Source: Pseudoxanthomonas sp. Root630 (GTDB taxonomy: Bacteria > Pseudomonadota > Gammaproteobacteria > Xanthomonadales > Xanthomonadaceae). From it: a stretch of 64,000 nt of DNA. Made by a program: the position numbers and the translations under genes. Positions 54,466 to 63,435 of this stretch are shown here, in pieces; the stretch's first letter is position 1; each line of letters starts with the position of its first letter. The stretch spans positions 249,270 to 313,269 of the forward strand of contig NZ_LMGY01000001.1 in NCBI RefSeq assembly GCF_001427585.1, read 5' to 3'. The notes under the pieces were generated by a model that made no database searches, was not told where the DNA came from, and saw only the letters and a program-made list of their open reading frames with translations.

Positions 54466-54550
54466 TTGTCGGCCGATTAAGCCTTCCGTTACACTTTGCC
54501 GTCTTTTGCGGCCCGCACCGGTGTTGGGGTGCGGCCTTGGCAGCCTTTTT
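54466..54550 (+). promoter_or_regulatory. petABC promoter and leader hairpin
   Basis: TTGTCG (54466-54471) and TACACT (54490-54495) with an 18-base spacer form a good sigma-70-type promoter. In the leader, GCCCGCACC (54511-54519) can pair with GGTGCGGC near 54528-54535 with a bulge; CCTTTTT ends at 54550, about 12 bases later. This arrangement looks like a possible attenuator, but the U-run is further away than usual. Confidence 0.55.
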
Positions 54551-54579
54551 AGCTACCTGATTGTTTTGCGGAGTGCCGG

Positions 54580-55191
54580 ATGGCCATCGATGGGGTCAAT
54601 GGGCCTGTGAATACGGGCCGACGCCGGTTCCTGACTGCGACCACCGCTGTGGTGGGTGCAGTGGGTGCCGGTATTGCAGCTGTACCTTTTATCAAGTCGT
54701 GGAATCCGAGCGCCCGGGCCAAGTTGGCCGGTGCCCCGGTGACCGCCGACATCACCGGCCTGCAGGAAGGCCAGCGCCTGATCCTGGAATGGCGCGGGCA
54801 GCCGATCTGGATCGTCAAGCGCTCCAAGGCCGTGCTCGACGCGCTGCCCACGCTGGACGGCAACCTGCGCGACCCGCAGTCGTCCAACAAGGACCAGCAG
54901 CCGGCCTACATCACCGGCGAGACGCGGTCGATCAAGCCGGATATCTCCGTGCTGGTCGGCTTGTGCACGCACCTGGGCTGCTCGCCCGAGATGGCGGCCG
55001 AGATCAAGCCCGAGCCGTACGACCCGAACTGGAAGGGCGGTTATTTCTGCCCCTGCCACAAGTCGCGCTTCGACATGGCCGGCCGTGTGTTCCAGGGCGT
55101 CCCGGCGCCCACCAACCTCGTGGTGCCGCCGCACTACTACGAGAACGACACGACGATCATCGTCGGCGTCGACCCGAAGGGGGGCGCATAA
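54580..55191 (+). CDS. petA: ubiquinol-cytochrome c reductase Rieske subunit
   Basis: A 203-residue Rieske protein. The twin-arginine signal and anchor are in GRRRFLTATTAVVGAVG (13-29). Cluster boxes are CTHLGC (C129, H131, C134) and CPCHKS (C157, C159, H160). Box II commonly reads CPCHGS; here Gly is Lys. It moves electrons from ubiquinol to cytochrome c1 in complex III. It is the first gene of petABC, 3 bases ahead of petB. Confidence 0.97.
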   Translation: MAIDGVNGPVNTGRRRFLTATTAVVGAVGAGIAAVPFIKSWNPSARAKLAGAPVTADITGLQEGQRLILEWRGQPIWIVKRSKAVLDALPTLDGNLRDPQSSNKDQQPAYITGETRSIKPDISVLVGLCTHLGCSPEMAAEIKPEPYDPNWKGGYFCPCHKSRFDMAGRVFQGVPAPTNLVVPPHYYENDTTIIVGVDPKGGA

Positions 55192-55194
55192 GCC

Positions 55195-56454
55195 ATGGCG
55201 AACATCATCACCCGTACCGCTGATGGCCTGATGGACTGGTTCAACGCGCGCGCGCCGGGCTTCATGCCCGTGTACCGCAAGCACATGAGCGAGTACTACG
55301 CGCCCAAGAACTTCAACATCTGGTACATCTTCGGCGTGCTGTCGATCGTGGTGCTGGTCAACCAGATCCTGACCGGCATCTTCCTGACGATGCACTTCAA
55401 GCCGAGCGCCGCGGAAGCCTTCGCGTCGGTCGAGTACATCATGCGCGACGTGGAGTGGGGCTGGCTGATCCGCTACATGCACAGCACCGGCGCCTCGCTG
55501 TTCTTCATCGTCGTCTACATCCACATGTTCCGCGGCCTGATGTACGGCTCGTACCAGAAGCCGCGCGAGCTGGTGTGGATCCTCGGCATGCTGATCTACC
55601 TGGTACTGATGGCCGAAGCCTTCCTGGGCTACGTGCTGCCGTGGGGCCAGATGTCGTTCTGGGGCGCCAAGGTGATCATCTCGCTGTTCGGTGCCATCCC
55701 CGTGATCGGCAACGGCCTGACCGAGTGGATCATGGGCGACTACCTGCCCGGCGACGCCACGCTGAACCGCTTCTTCGCCCTGCACGTGATCGCGCTGCCG
55801 CTGGTGCTGCTGCTGCTGGTGGTGCTGCACATCTTCGCGCTGCACGAAGTGGGCTCGAACAACCCGGATGGCGTCGAGATCAAGAAGGGTCCGAAGGGCA
55901 ACCGCTGGTCGCCGACCGCGCCGGCCGACGGCGTGCCGTTCCATCCGTACTACACGGTCAAGGACGGCTTCTACGTGGGTGGCTTCCTGATCCTGGCGGC
56001 GTTCATCGTGTTCTTCGCCCCCGCCATGGGCGGCTGGTTCCTGGAGCACGACAACTTCACCGAGGCCAACAGGCTGGTGACCCCCGCGCACATCAAGCCG
56101 GTGTGGTACTACACGCCGTACTACGCCATGTTGCGCGTGGTGCCGCACAAGCTGAGCGGCGTGCTGGTGATGTTCGGTGCGATCGCGATCCTGTTCCTGG
56201 TGCCGTGGCTGGACCGCGCGAAGGTCAAGTCGTACCGCTACCGCGGCGTGCTGTCGAAGGTGCTGCTGGGCGTGTTCGCGATCTGCTTCGTGTGGCTGGG
56301 CAAGATCGGTGCGGGCCCGGGTACGGATCCGGTGGAGACCATCATCGGCCGCTTCCTGACCGGCTTCTACTTCCTGTTCTTCCTGACCATGCCGATCTGG
56401 ACCAAGATCGACAAGACCAAGCCAGTGCCCGAGCGGGTGACGACGCATGACTAA
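55195..56454 (+). CDS. petB: cytochrome b of the bc1 complex
   Basis: A 419-residue cytochrome b with eight membrane segments. Heme ligands lie in RYMHSTGASLFFIVVYIHMF and FFALHVIALPLVLLLLVVLHIF. The Qo-site motif that usually reads PEWY is PVWY here, with V303 in place of Glu, in AHIKPVWYYTPYYAMLR. Such variants occur in some proteobacteria as far as I recall. It oxidises ubiquinol at Qo and reduces quinone at Qi. It overlaps petC by 8 bases. Confidence 0.97.
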   Translation: MANIITRTADGLMDWFNARAPGFMPVYRKHMSEYYAPKNFNIWYIFGVLSIVVLVNQILTGIFLTMHFKPSAAEAFASVEYIMRDVEWGWLIRYMHSTGASLFFIVVYIHMFRGLMYGSYQKPRELVWILGMLIYLVLMAEAFLGYVLPWGQMSFWGAKVIISLFGAIPVIGNGLTEWIMGDYLPGDATLNRFFALHVIALPLVLLLLVVLHIFALHEVGSNNPDGVEIKKGPKGNRWSPTAPADGVPFHPYYTVKDGFYVGGFLILAAFIVFFAPAMGGWFLEHDNFTEANRLVTPAHIKPVWYYTPYYAMLRVVPHKLSGVLVMFGAIAILFLVPWLDRAKVKSYRYRGVLSKVLLGVFAICFVWLGKIGAGPGTDPVETIIGRFLTGFYFLFFLTMPIWTKIDKTKPVPERVTTHD

Positions 56455-57193
56455 GACTTTCGCCTCTCGCCTAGCTGTGTTCGCCAGCGGGTTGCTGATC
56501 TCGTTCGCCGCGCTCGCCGCCGAAGGCGGCGCCACGTTGCAGGCCGGCAACGACCTGGGCGACCGCGCCTCGCTGCAGCGCGGCGCGCAGCTCTACATGA
56601 ACTACTGCGCGGGCTGCCACTCGCTGAAGTACATGCGCTATTCGCGCATGGCCGAAGACCTGGGCCTGACCGAAGACGAGGTGATGAACAACCTCAACTT
56701 CACCGGCGCCAAGTTCGGCGAGCAGGTCCAGGTGTCGATGCCGCACGATCCGGCGACGAAGTGGTTCGGCAAGATGCCGCCGGACCTGAGCGTCATCTCC
56801 CGCGTGCGTGGCAGCGACTGGATCTACACGTACCTGAAGTCGTTCTACCTCGACGAATCGCGTCCGCTGGGCTGGAACAACAAGCTGTTCCCGAACGCCT
56901 CCATGCCGAACCCCCTGTGGGAACTGCAGGGCCTGCAGCACGCGGAGTTCGGTCCGGCCGATCCGGCCACGGGCGAGCGCCACGTCGAAAGCCTCAAGGT
57001 GACGCAGGCCGGTCGCCAGAGTGCGAAGGACTTCGACCAGACCGCGCGCGACATCACCAACTTCCTGGAGTATGTCGGCGAGCCGGCGGCCCTGAAGCGC
57101 CAGAGCATCGGCGTCTGGGTGATCCTGTTCCTGGCAGCGCTGACGTTCCTGGCCTACCTGCTGAAGCAGGAGTACTGGAAGGACGTCCACTAA
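56447..57193 (+). CDS. petC: cytochrome c1
   Basis: A 248-residue cytochrome c1. A signal peptide ends ALAA, heme attaches at CAGCH (C54, C57, H58), and a single C-terminal helix (VWVILFLAALTFLAYLL) anchors it. PDLSVISRVRG and the later Met region match the family. It passes electrons to soluble cytochrome c. It ends the petABC operon. Confidence 0.97.
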   Translation: MTKTFASRLAVFASGLLISFAALAAEGGATLQAGNDLGDRASLQRGAQLYMNYCAGCHSLKYMRYSRMAEDLGLTEDEVMNNLNFTGAKFGEQVQVSMPHDPATKWFGKMPPDLSVISRVRGSDWIYTYLKSFYLDESRPLGWNNKLFPNASMPNPLWELQGLQHAEFGPADPATGERHVESLKVTQAGRQSAKDFDQTARDITNFLEYVGEPAALKRQSIGVWVILFLAALTFLAYLLKQEYWKDVH

Positions 57194-57211
57194 GGGCGCC
57201 ATATCGCCGCC

Positions 57212-57238
57212 ACGGTGCGGGCTTCGTGCCCGCGCCGT
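57212..57238 (+). terminator. hairpin after petC
   Basis: ACGG-T-GCGGGC pairs with GCCCGC-G-CCGT around a 5-base loop, with one internal mismatch, about 19 bases past the petC stop. No U-run follows. The remainder of the 180-base gap before sspA holds no clear promoter that I can see. Confidence 0.4.
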
Positions 57239-57373
57239 AGACGGAGTCGGCCGGGCGTGGGGTTGCTTGGCTTTTTCCGGCGGGGATTGCACACTCAGGG
57301 ACCGGGGCGACCTTCGGCAAGGGGCCGGTGGCGTCGGTGCGATCGGCGGATTCCGGTCGTCGGAGAGCCGTGA

Positions 57374-58009
57374 ATGGCTGCGAGCCCACGTATGCGCAAT
57401 ACACTGACGTTGTTTTCCTCCACCGATGACGTGCTCTGCCACCGCGTGCGGCTGGTGCTCGCCGCCAAGGGCGTGAACTACGACCTGGTACCGGTGGATC
57501 CGCAGAACCCGCCCGAAGACCTCATCGATCTCAATCCCTACCATTCCGTGCCCACGCTGGTGGAGCGCGACCTGGTGCTCTACGCCGCCTCGGTGGTCAG
57601 CGAGTACCTGGACGAACGCTATCCGCATCCGCCGCTCATGCCGGTCGATCCGCTGTCCCGCGCGCGCCTGCGCTTGGCCATGCTGCGCATCGAGCACGAC
57701 TGGGTGCCGCAAGTGCAGGCCATCCAGCTGGGCAACAAGCAGCAGGCCGAAGCCGGCCGCAAGCGCTTGAAGGAATTGCTGACCGCCTCGGTGCCGCTGT
57801 TCAAGGCGAGCAAGTTCTTCCTCAACCCCGAGATGAGCCTGGCCGACTGTGCGATGGCCCCGATCATCTGGCGCCTGCCCTCGCTGGACGTGCCACTGCC
57901 GAAAGACGGCAAGGCCATCGAGGACTACGGCAACCGCATCTTCCGCAACCCCGGCTTCATCCGCAGCCTGACGGACGCCGAGAAGAAGCTCCGCGAGATT
58001 CCGGCCTAA
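57374..58009 (+). CDS. sspA: stringent starvation protein A
   Basis: A 211-residue GST-fold protein. The thioredoxin-like half has LFSSTDDVLCHRVRLVLAAKG and HSVPTLVERDLVLYAASVVSEYLDERYPHP, the SspA signature for binding RNA polymerase. The catalytic residue of true glutathione transferases is absent. It adjusts transcription under stress. The first ATG at 57374 adds six residues before MRNTLTLFSS; the latter is the usual start. It is followed by sspB. Confidence 0.94.
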   Translation: MAASPRMRNTLTLFSSTDDVLCHRVRLVLAAKGVNYDLVPVDPQNPPEDLIDLNPYHSVPTLVERDLVLYAASVVSEYLDERYPHPPLMPVDPLSRARLRLAMLRIEHDWVPQVQAIQLGNKQQAEAGRKRLKELLTASVPLFKASKFFLNPEMSLADCAMAPIIWRLPSLDVPLPKDGKAIEDYGNRIFRNPGFIRSLTDAEKKLREIPA

Positions 58010-58069
58010 CCGGAATCACGCCCGGCCGATTCGCGCGCACGCCTTTCGCGATCGGCCTCAGAGACCCCC

Positions 58070-58516
58070 ATGACCGACGACTCCTCCCGCATGACCAGCC
58101 ACCGCCCGTACCTGCTGCGGGCGCTGAACGAGTGGATCGCGGACAACGGCATGACGCCCCACCTGCTCGTGGATGCCACGCAGGCCGGCGTGCAGGTGCC
58201 GATGAGCGCGGTGAAGGAAGGCAAGGTGGTGCTCAACATCGCCGAACGCGCCGTCGTGCGGCTGCTGATCGACAACGAGGCGGTGAGCTTCACCGCGCGC
58301 TTCGGTGGCGTCAGCCATCCGGTGTACGTCCCGATCAGCGCCGTGCTCGCGATCTATTCGCGCGAGACGGGGCAGGGCATGGCACTGCCTGATGACGTTG
58401 CGCCAGGCCCGGAACACGACGGCGACGATGAGCCGCCGTCGCCCGATACGCCGCCGGACGACCAGACACCGCCGGCGCCGGGCAAGCGCCCGCCGTTCCT
58501 GCGCGTGGTGAAATAA
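58070..58516 (+). CDS. sspB: ClpXP protease specificity-enhancing factor SspB
   Basis: A 148-residue SspB. The substrate-binding fold covers residues 1-110 (PYLLRALNEWIADNGMTPHLLVDA, NIAERAV, FGGVSHPVYVP). A flexible acidic, Pro-rich tail ends with PPFLRVVK, the short peptide that docks on ClpX. It delivers ssrA-tagged proteins for degradation. It lies 60 bases after sspA. Confidence 0.95.
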   Translation: MTDDSSRMTSHRPYLLRALNEWIADNGMTPHLLVDATQAGVQVPMSAVKEGKVVLNIAERAVVRLLIDNEAVSFTARFGGVSHPVYVPISAVLAIYSRETGQGMALPDDVAPGPEHDGDDEPPSPDTPPDDQTPPAPGKRPPFLRVVK

Positions 58517-58536
58517 CCCGCTGCGATCGCAGCGGG
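58517..58536. terminator. palindrome between convergent sspB and DUF3301 genes
   Basis: CCCGCTGC-GATC-GCAGCGGG forms an 8-base perfect stem between two convergent genes, 1 base from the sspB stop and 1 base from the other. No U-run follows. Confidence 0.5.
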
Positions 58537-58537
58537 G

Positions 58538-58879
58538 TCAGTGCAGGTCGAGCGGTGTGACCGACGGGACGACCGGCCCCACGAACGACACCAGTTCGCC
58601 CTTGCGCAGCACCAGGCGGCCGACATGGCGGTCGATGCCGTCGTGCGAGTACTCGAAGCGGAAGCTGCGCTCGAAACCCAGCCATCCATCCTCGCCACGG
58701 CACACGCGTAGTCCTGCGGCGTGCACGCTCTGGTCGAGCCAGATCACGCCGGCTGCCTTGCAGGCATTGCGACCCAGCACACCTGCGCGCTCGGCGGCCG
58801 CACGCGCGGCATTCCAGTAGGCGAAGGCGGCCGCCGCCGCGACCATCCACAAGAGGGCGCTGAGCGGCGACATGCTCAT
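58538..58879 (-). CDS. DUF3301 family membrane-anchored protein
   Basis: A 113-residue protein. One N-terminal membrane segment (residues 5-22) is followed by NACKAAGVIWLDQSVHAAGLRV and FERSFRFEYSHDGIDRHVGRLVL, the usual DUF3301 pattern. The function is unknown. Its start overlaps the nadC stop by four bases, so it is translated with nadC. Confidence 0.8.
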   Translation of the reverse strand: MSMSPLSALLWMVAAAAAFAYWNAARAAAERAGVLGRNACKAAGVIWLDQSVHAAGLRVCRGEDGWLGFERSFRFEYSHDGIDRHVGRLVLRKGELVSFVGPVVPSVTPLDLH

Positions 58880-59742
58880 GGCGCGGGACCGAGCTTCATC
58901 GACAGGTCGATGGCGCGGACGTGTTTGGTGAGTCCGCCGATGGAGACGAAATCCACGCCGTCTGCGGCGATGCCGGCGAGTGTCGACATATCCACGCCGC
59001 CTGAAACTTCCAACGGAATGCGACCGTCGTAAGGTGCGGCCTTCGCGCGCCGAACGGCTTCGCGGCGGGTGCCTGCATCGAAGTCGTCGATCAGGATGCG
59101 TTCGCAGCCTTCGGACAGCGCTTCATCCAGCTGCGCCAGCGTCTCCACCTCGACGATCAGCGGCAACGACGGTTGCGCGGTGCGTGCGGCGCGGATCGCC
59201 GCCGTGAGCGAGCCCGCGGCGCGCACGTGGTTCTCCTTCAGCATCACGGCGTCGTACAAGCCGATGCGGTGATTGCGCCCTCCGCCGCACAGCACGGCGT
59301 ACTTCTGCGCCAGGCGCAGGCCGGGCAGGGTCTTGCGCGTGTCGAGGATCGTGCAGCCCGTGCCTCGCACCGCATCGACATAGGTCGAGGTGGTGGTCGC
59401 GGTGCCCGACAGCGTCTGCAGGAAGTTCAGCGCGGCGCGTTCGGCCGTGACCAGGGCGCGCGTGCGGCCGGACAGGGTGGCCAGCACGGTGCGGGCGGAA
59501 ACGCGGTCGCCCTCCTGCACGCGCCACTCGATGCGGACGTCCGGGTCGAGGGCGCGATGGCAGGCATCGAACCACGGGCGACCGGCGATGACGGCGTCTT
59601 CCTTGCAGAGCAGGTAGGCGATGTCGGTGGTGTCGGGCAAGAGCGCCGCGGTGACGTCGCCGGTGCCGACGTCCTCGGCCAGCGCGCGCGCCGCATCGGC
59701 GCGGACCACGTCTTCCGGCGGGGGCGTCGGGCGCTCGTTCAT
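58876..59742 (-). CDS. nadC: nicotinate-nucleotide pyrophosphorylase (carboxylating)
   Basis: A 288-residue quinolinate phosphoribosyltransferase. DTRKTLPGLRLAQKYAVLCGGGRNHR (residues about 135-160) is the signature. HVRAAGSL and VEVETLAQLDEAL follow, and GIAADGVDFVSIGGLTKH closes the barrel. It makes nicotinate mononucleotide from quinolinate. It lies between Trm112-like and DUF3301 genes, each overlapping by four bases, forming one transcript. Confidence 0.96.
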   Translation of the reverse strand: MNERPTPPPEDVVRADAARALAEDVGTGDVTAALLPDTTDIAYLLCKEDAVIAGRPWFDACHRALDPDVRIEWRVQEGDRVSARTVLATLSGRTRALVTAERAALNFLQTLSGTATTTSTYVDAVRGTGCTILDTRKTLPGLRLAQKYAVLCGGGRNHRIGLYDAVMLKENHVRAAGSLTAAIRAARTAQPSLPLIVEVETLAQLDEALSEGCERILIDDFDAGTRREAVRRAKAAPYDGRIPLEVSGGVDMSTLAGIAADGVDFVSIGGLTKHVRAIDLSMKLGPAP

Positions 59743-60008
59743 CGGGCGGGGAAGTCGCCTGCCTGGGTGGTGGCGATGGCCTCTTCGGCAAGCAGGACGG
59801 GGATGCCGTCTTCGACCCGGTAGACCGTCTTGCGATCGTGCGTGAGCAGCGCCTCGCGAAGCGGTTCGGTGACGGCCGTATCGTCCGCACGCCTGACCTG
59901 CCCGTCACTGATCGCACGGTTCAACGCGTCCAGGCCGCGCGCATCGAGCACGGCCAGCGGCTGGCGGGTGGTGGGGCAACACAGGAGGTCCAGCAGTTTG
60001 CGGTCCAT
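59739..60008 (-). CDS. Trm112 family protein
   Basis: An 89-residue protein. LLDLLCCPTTRQPL (5-18) is the usual N-terminal signature. The C-terminal part (REALLTHDRKTVYRVEDGIPVLLAEEA) completes the fold. Bacterial members (YcaR-like) are poorly understood; they may stabilise methyltransferases as Trm112 does. The family's second pair of Cys is missing, so zinc is unlikely. It precedes nadC. Confidence 0.85.
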   Translation of the reverse strand: MDRKLLDLLCCPTTRQPLAVLDARGLDALNRAISDGQVRRADDTAVTEPLREALLTHDRKTVYRVEDGIPVLLAEEAIATTQAGDFPAR

Positions 60009-60075
60009 GGAGGTCGGGACTCGATCGGTGGTTCAGTCAGGAGGGTAGAATACGTCTTTGCGACCGAGGACGGCC

Positions 60076-60581
<506 letters not shown>

Positions 60582-60585
<4 letters not shown>

Positions 60586-61724
60586 CGACGGTCGGCATCC
60601 TCGGCGGCGGGCAACTGGCACGCATGCTGGCGCTGTCGGGCGCGCCCCTGGGCCTGCGCTTCCTCGTGATGGACACCGCGCCGGATGCCTGCGCAGGCCA
60701 GTTCGCGCCGTTGCTGGTCGGCGACTACCGCGACGAAGCGGCCCTCGCCGAATTCGCGTCGAAGGTCGATGTGGCCACCTTCGATTTCGAGAACGTGCCC
60801 GCGGAAAGCGCGGAGTGGCTGGCGCAACGCGTGCCGGTGTTCCCGAATCCGCGCGCGCTCGCCGTCGCGCAGGACCGGCTGGTCGAGAAGACGCTGTTCC
60901 GCGAGCTGGGTATTCCGGTGGGCGCGTTCGCCGATGTCGCCTCGCGCGAGCAACTGCGGGAGGAAGTGGAGCGCCTCGGGGGCGCGTGCATCCTCAAGAC
61001 GCGCCGCCTGGGCTACGACGGCAAGGGCCAGTTCCGCCTGCGGTCGGTCGACGACGTCGATGCGGCGTGGGAAGCGCTGGGTGCGCAGGCGGCGACGGTC
61101 GGGCTGATCGTGGAAGCCTTCATTCCGTTCGAGCGCGAGCTGTCGGTGGTGGCGGTGCGTGGCCGTGATGGCGAATTCCGCACCTGGCCGCTGACCGAGA
61201 ACTGGCATGTCGACGGCGTGCTGTCGGCCAGCCTGGCGCCCGTGCGCATCGACGAGGTACTGGCGCACGCTGCCCGTGAACATGCACGCAAGCTGGCCGA
61301 AGCGCTGGATTACGTCGGCGTGTTCGCACTGGAACTCTTCCATCGCGATGGCCAATGGCTGGCCAACGAGATGGCGCCGCGCGTGCACAACTCGGGTCAC
61401 TGGACGATCGAGGGTGCGGAAACGTCGCAGTTCCAGAACCACTTGCGTGCGGTGCTGGGCCTGCCGCTGGGCGATACGCGCGTGCTGGGGCACGCCTGCA
61501 TGTTGAACTGGATCGGCGAGATGCCTGCCGCCGCGCCCGTGCTGCAGGAAGCCGGCGGCCATTGGCACGACTATGGCAAGGAGCCGCGCGGTGGACGCAA
61601 GGTGGGACATGCCACCGTCCGCGCCGACGATGTGGAGGCGCTCGCCCACGCGCTGGCGCGCATCGGTGTCGGCCTCGCACGCCAGGCGCAGGTCGCGCCG
61701 GTCATCGCGCGCCTTACCGCCTGA
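60582..61724 (+). CDS. purK: N5-carboxyaminoimidazole ribonucleotide synthase
   Basis: A 380-residue ATP-grasp enzyme. [13 protein letters not shown] opens the protein; [13 protein letters not shown] near residue 138 binds [28 protein letters not shown] near 250 carries the metal and catalytic residues. It makes N5-CAIR from AIR, ATP and bicarbonate for PurE. The two-gene operon ends with a hairpin. Confidence 0.96.
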
Positions 61725-61749
61725 CGTCGGCGGCCATCGATCGGAACGA

Positions 61750-61776
61750 AGAACGGCCGGGTCACCCGGCCGTTCT
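61750..61776. terminator. hairpin between purK and the NPPG-repeat gene
   Basis: AGAACGGCCGGG and CCCGGCCGTTCT form a perfect 12-base stem around TCA, between two convergent genes. On the minus strand TTCTTCGTT follows; on the plus strand only CC. Likely serves both genes. Confidence 0.7.
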
Positions 61777-61796
61777 CCATTGCGGGCTGCCACGCG

Positions 61797-62222
61797 TCAG
61801 CGGCAGCGTCCGAACCGGTCCGGCGACGCGCCCGGTCCACCCTTGGGGCCGGGCGGATTCTCCCAGTTGGTGCCGCGGCCGCCGCGCGGGCCCGGCGGAT
61901 TGTTGTCCAGGTCGAACCAGCAGCGCTTCGCCTGATTCCACAAGCCGTAGCGCGGGTGCCAGTACCCGTACTGCGGATTGAAGTAGTAGCCGTTCTTCAC
62001 CACGACGAACTCGTAGCGCTTGCCGCCGTGGCGGTACCAGCGCCGGTCGGGCGACGTACCCGGGCCGCCCTTCCATCCGGGCGGGTTCTCCCAATTGGTG
62101 CCGCGGCCGCCGACGGGGCCGGGCGGGTTGTTGTCGCGGTCGCGCGGTGCGGCGTCGGCATTCGCCGATAGCGCCAGCAGGACGGTGAGCAGGGATCCAG
62201 CCAATCCATAACGCAGTGCCAT
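61797..62222 (-). CDS. small secreted NPPG-repeat protein, unknown
   Basis: A 141-residue exported protein of unknown family. The signal peptide ends ANADA. The mature protein has two copies of a unit of about 30 residues, DNNPPGPxGGRGTNWENPPG followed by xKGGPGxSPDR, at residues about 31-60 and 105-135. Between them is an aromatic, basic stretch (GGKRYEFVVVKNGYYFNPQYGYWHPRYGLW). A single Cys lies in each part near the end. GAGGAG precedes the ATG at 62222. The composition suggests a loosely folded cell-wall- or surface-binding protein. The two repeat copies are also similar at DNA level, so the duplication seems recent. Confidence 0.75.
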   Translation of the reverse strand: MALRYGLAGSLLTVLLALSANADAAPRDRDNNPPGPVGGRGTNWENPPGWKGGPGTSPDRRWYRHGGKRYEFVVVKNGYYFNPQYGYWHPRYGLWNQAKRCWFDLDNNPPGPRGGRGTNWENPPGPKGGPGASPDRFGRCR

Positions 62223-62321
62223 GGTGTTCTCCTCGGGGTGGGACCACGCCCCGGGGAACGCCTGCATCGCTGCCTGTGTTGACGCGATGGTGGCCGCGAT
62301 TCATCCGGCAGCCAGCGTCGC

Positions 62322-62353
62322 GAAAAGAAAACGGCCGGGTTTCCCCGGCCGTT
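62322..62353 (-). terminator. terminator after sodB
   Basis: AACGGCCGGG and CCCGGCCGTT (62330-62339 with 62344-62353) form a 10-base stem; on the minus strand TTTCTTTTCG follows. The stem is nearly the same as that at 61750. Confidence 0.85.
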
Positions 62354-62378
62354 CGAACGTACCGCGCTGGCCGTGCGA

Positions 62379-62957
62379 TCAGCGCAGGTTGCCGGCCACG
62401 AAGTCCCAGTTGACCAGGGCCCAGAACGACTCGACGTACTTCGGGCGCGCGTTGCGGTAGTCGATGTAGTAGGCGTGTTCCCACACGTCGATCGTCAGCA
62501 GCGGCTTGTCCTCGCCCGTCAGCGGGGTGGCGGCGTTGGAGGTGCTGGCCAGCGCCAACGAACCGTCCGGACGCTGCACCAGCCAGCCCCAGCCGGAACC
62601 GAAGGTGCCGATGGCGGTCTTGGTGAACTCTTCCTTGAACTTGGCGAAGTCGCCGAAGGTCTTGTTGATCAGTTCGGCCAGCTTGCCGGTCGGCTCACCG
62701 CCACCGTTGGGCTTGAGGCAGTTCCAGTAGAACGTGTGGTTCCAGACCTGTGCGGCGTTGTTGAACATGCCGCCCTGCGACTTGCGCACGATCTCTTCCA
62801 GCGACGCGTCGGCCAGCTCGGTGCCTTCGATCAGCTTGTTGAGGTTGTCCACGTAGGTCTTGTGGTGCTTGCCGTAGTGGAAGTCGATGGTCTCGCCGGA
62901 GATGTGCGGCTCCAGGGCGGTGCGGTCGTAGGGCAGGGGGGGCAGTTCGATGGCCAT
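62379..62957 (-). CDS. sodB: superoxide dismutase (Fe type)
   Basis: A 192-residue SOD. Metal ligands are H27 ([10 protein letters not shown]), H74 (VWNHTFYW), D157 and H161 ([10 protein letters not shown]). Q70 in AAQVWNH is the iron-type position. It turns superoxide into oxygen and peroxide in the cytoplasm. AAGGA lies 8 bases before the ATG at 62957. It is divergent from the glutaredoxin gene across 157 bases, where a shared stress control would be plausible. Confidence 0.96.
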   Translation of the reverse strand: MAIELPPLPYDRTALEPHISGETIDFHYGKHHKTYVDNLNKLIEGTELADASLEEIVRKSQGGMFNNAAQVWNHTFYWNCLKPNGGGEPTGKLAELINKTFGDFAKFKEEFTKTAIGTFGSGWGWLVQRPDGSLALASTSNAATPLTGEDKPLLTIDVWEHAYYIDYRNARPKYVESFWALVNWDFVAGNLR

Positions 62958-63114
62958 GGCTCGGTTCCTTATGCTAGGCGGGTCAAGGGGCATGCCGGGC
63001 ATCGTCGGAGCGATGCGAGGGCTTACAATGGGCAATCCGCCGGCGAGGCCTGCGGAGCGGACCGAAAGTGTACCCGACGGTGGTTGCCAAACCGTCAAGG
63101 AAGGAGAAATCAGC

Positions 63115-63435
63115 ATGCCGGTGATGGAACGCATCCAGGCCGAAGTGGATGGCCACCCGATCGTCCTTTTCATGAAGGGCACGCCACAGTTTCCGATGTG
63201 CGGATTCTCCAGCCGTGCCATGCAGGCGTTGCGCGAAGCCGGCGCCGAACACCTCTACACGATCAACGTGCTGGAAGAGCCCGAGATCCGCGCCAACCTG
63301 CCGCGCTTCTCGAACTGGCCCACGTTCCCGCAACTTTTCATCAACGGCGAGCTGATCGGCGGCTGCGACATCACGCTCGAACTGCACGAGTCCGGCGAAC
63401 TCCAGCGCATCGTCGCCGAGGCCTTGTCGCCGTGA
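63115..63435 (+). CDS. grxD: monothiol glutaredoxin (Grx4 type)
   Basis: A 106-residue CGFS glutaredoxin. The active site is CGFS at 29-32; KGTP (21-24), WPTFPQLF and GGCDIT bind glutathione. It carries and transfers iron-sulfur clusters. AAGGAG lies 8 bases before the ATG at 63115. Its stop overlaps the GTG start of the SDR gene. Confidence 0.96.
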   Translation: MPVMERIQAEVDGHPIVLFMKGTPQFPMCGFSSRAMQALREAGAEHLYTINVLEEPEIRANLPRFSNWPTFPQLFINGELIGGCDITLELHESGELQRIVAEALSP

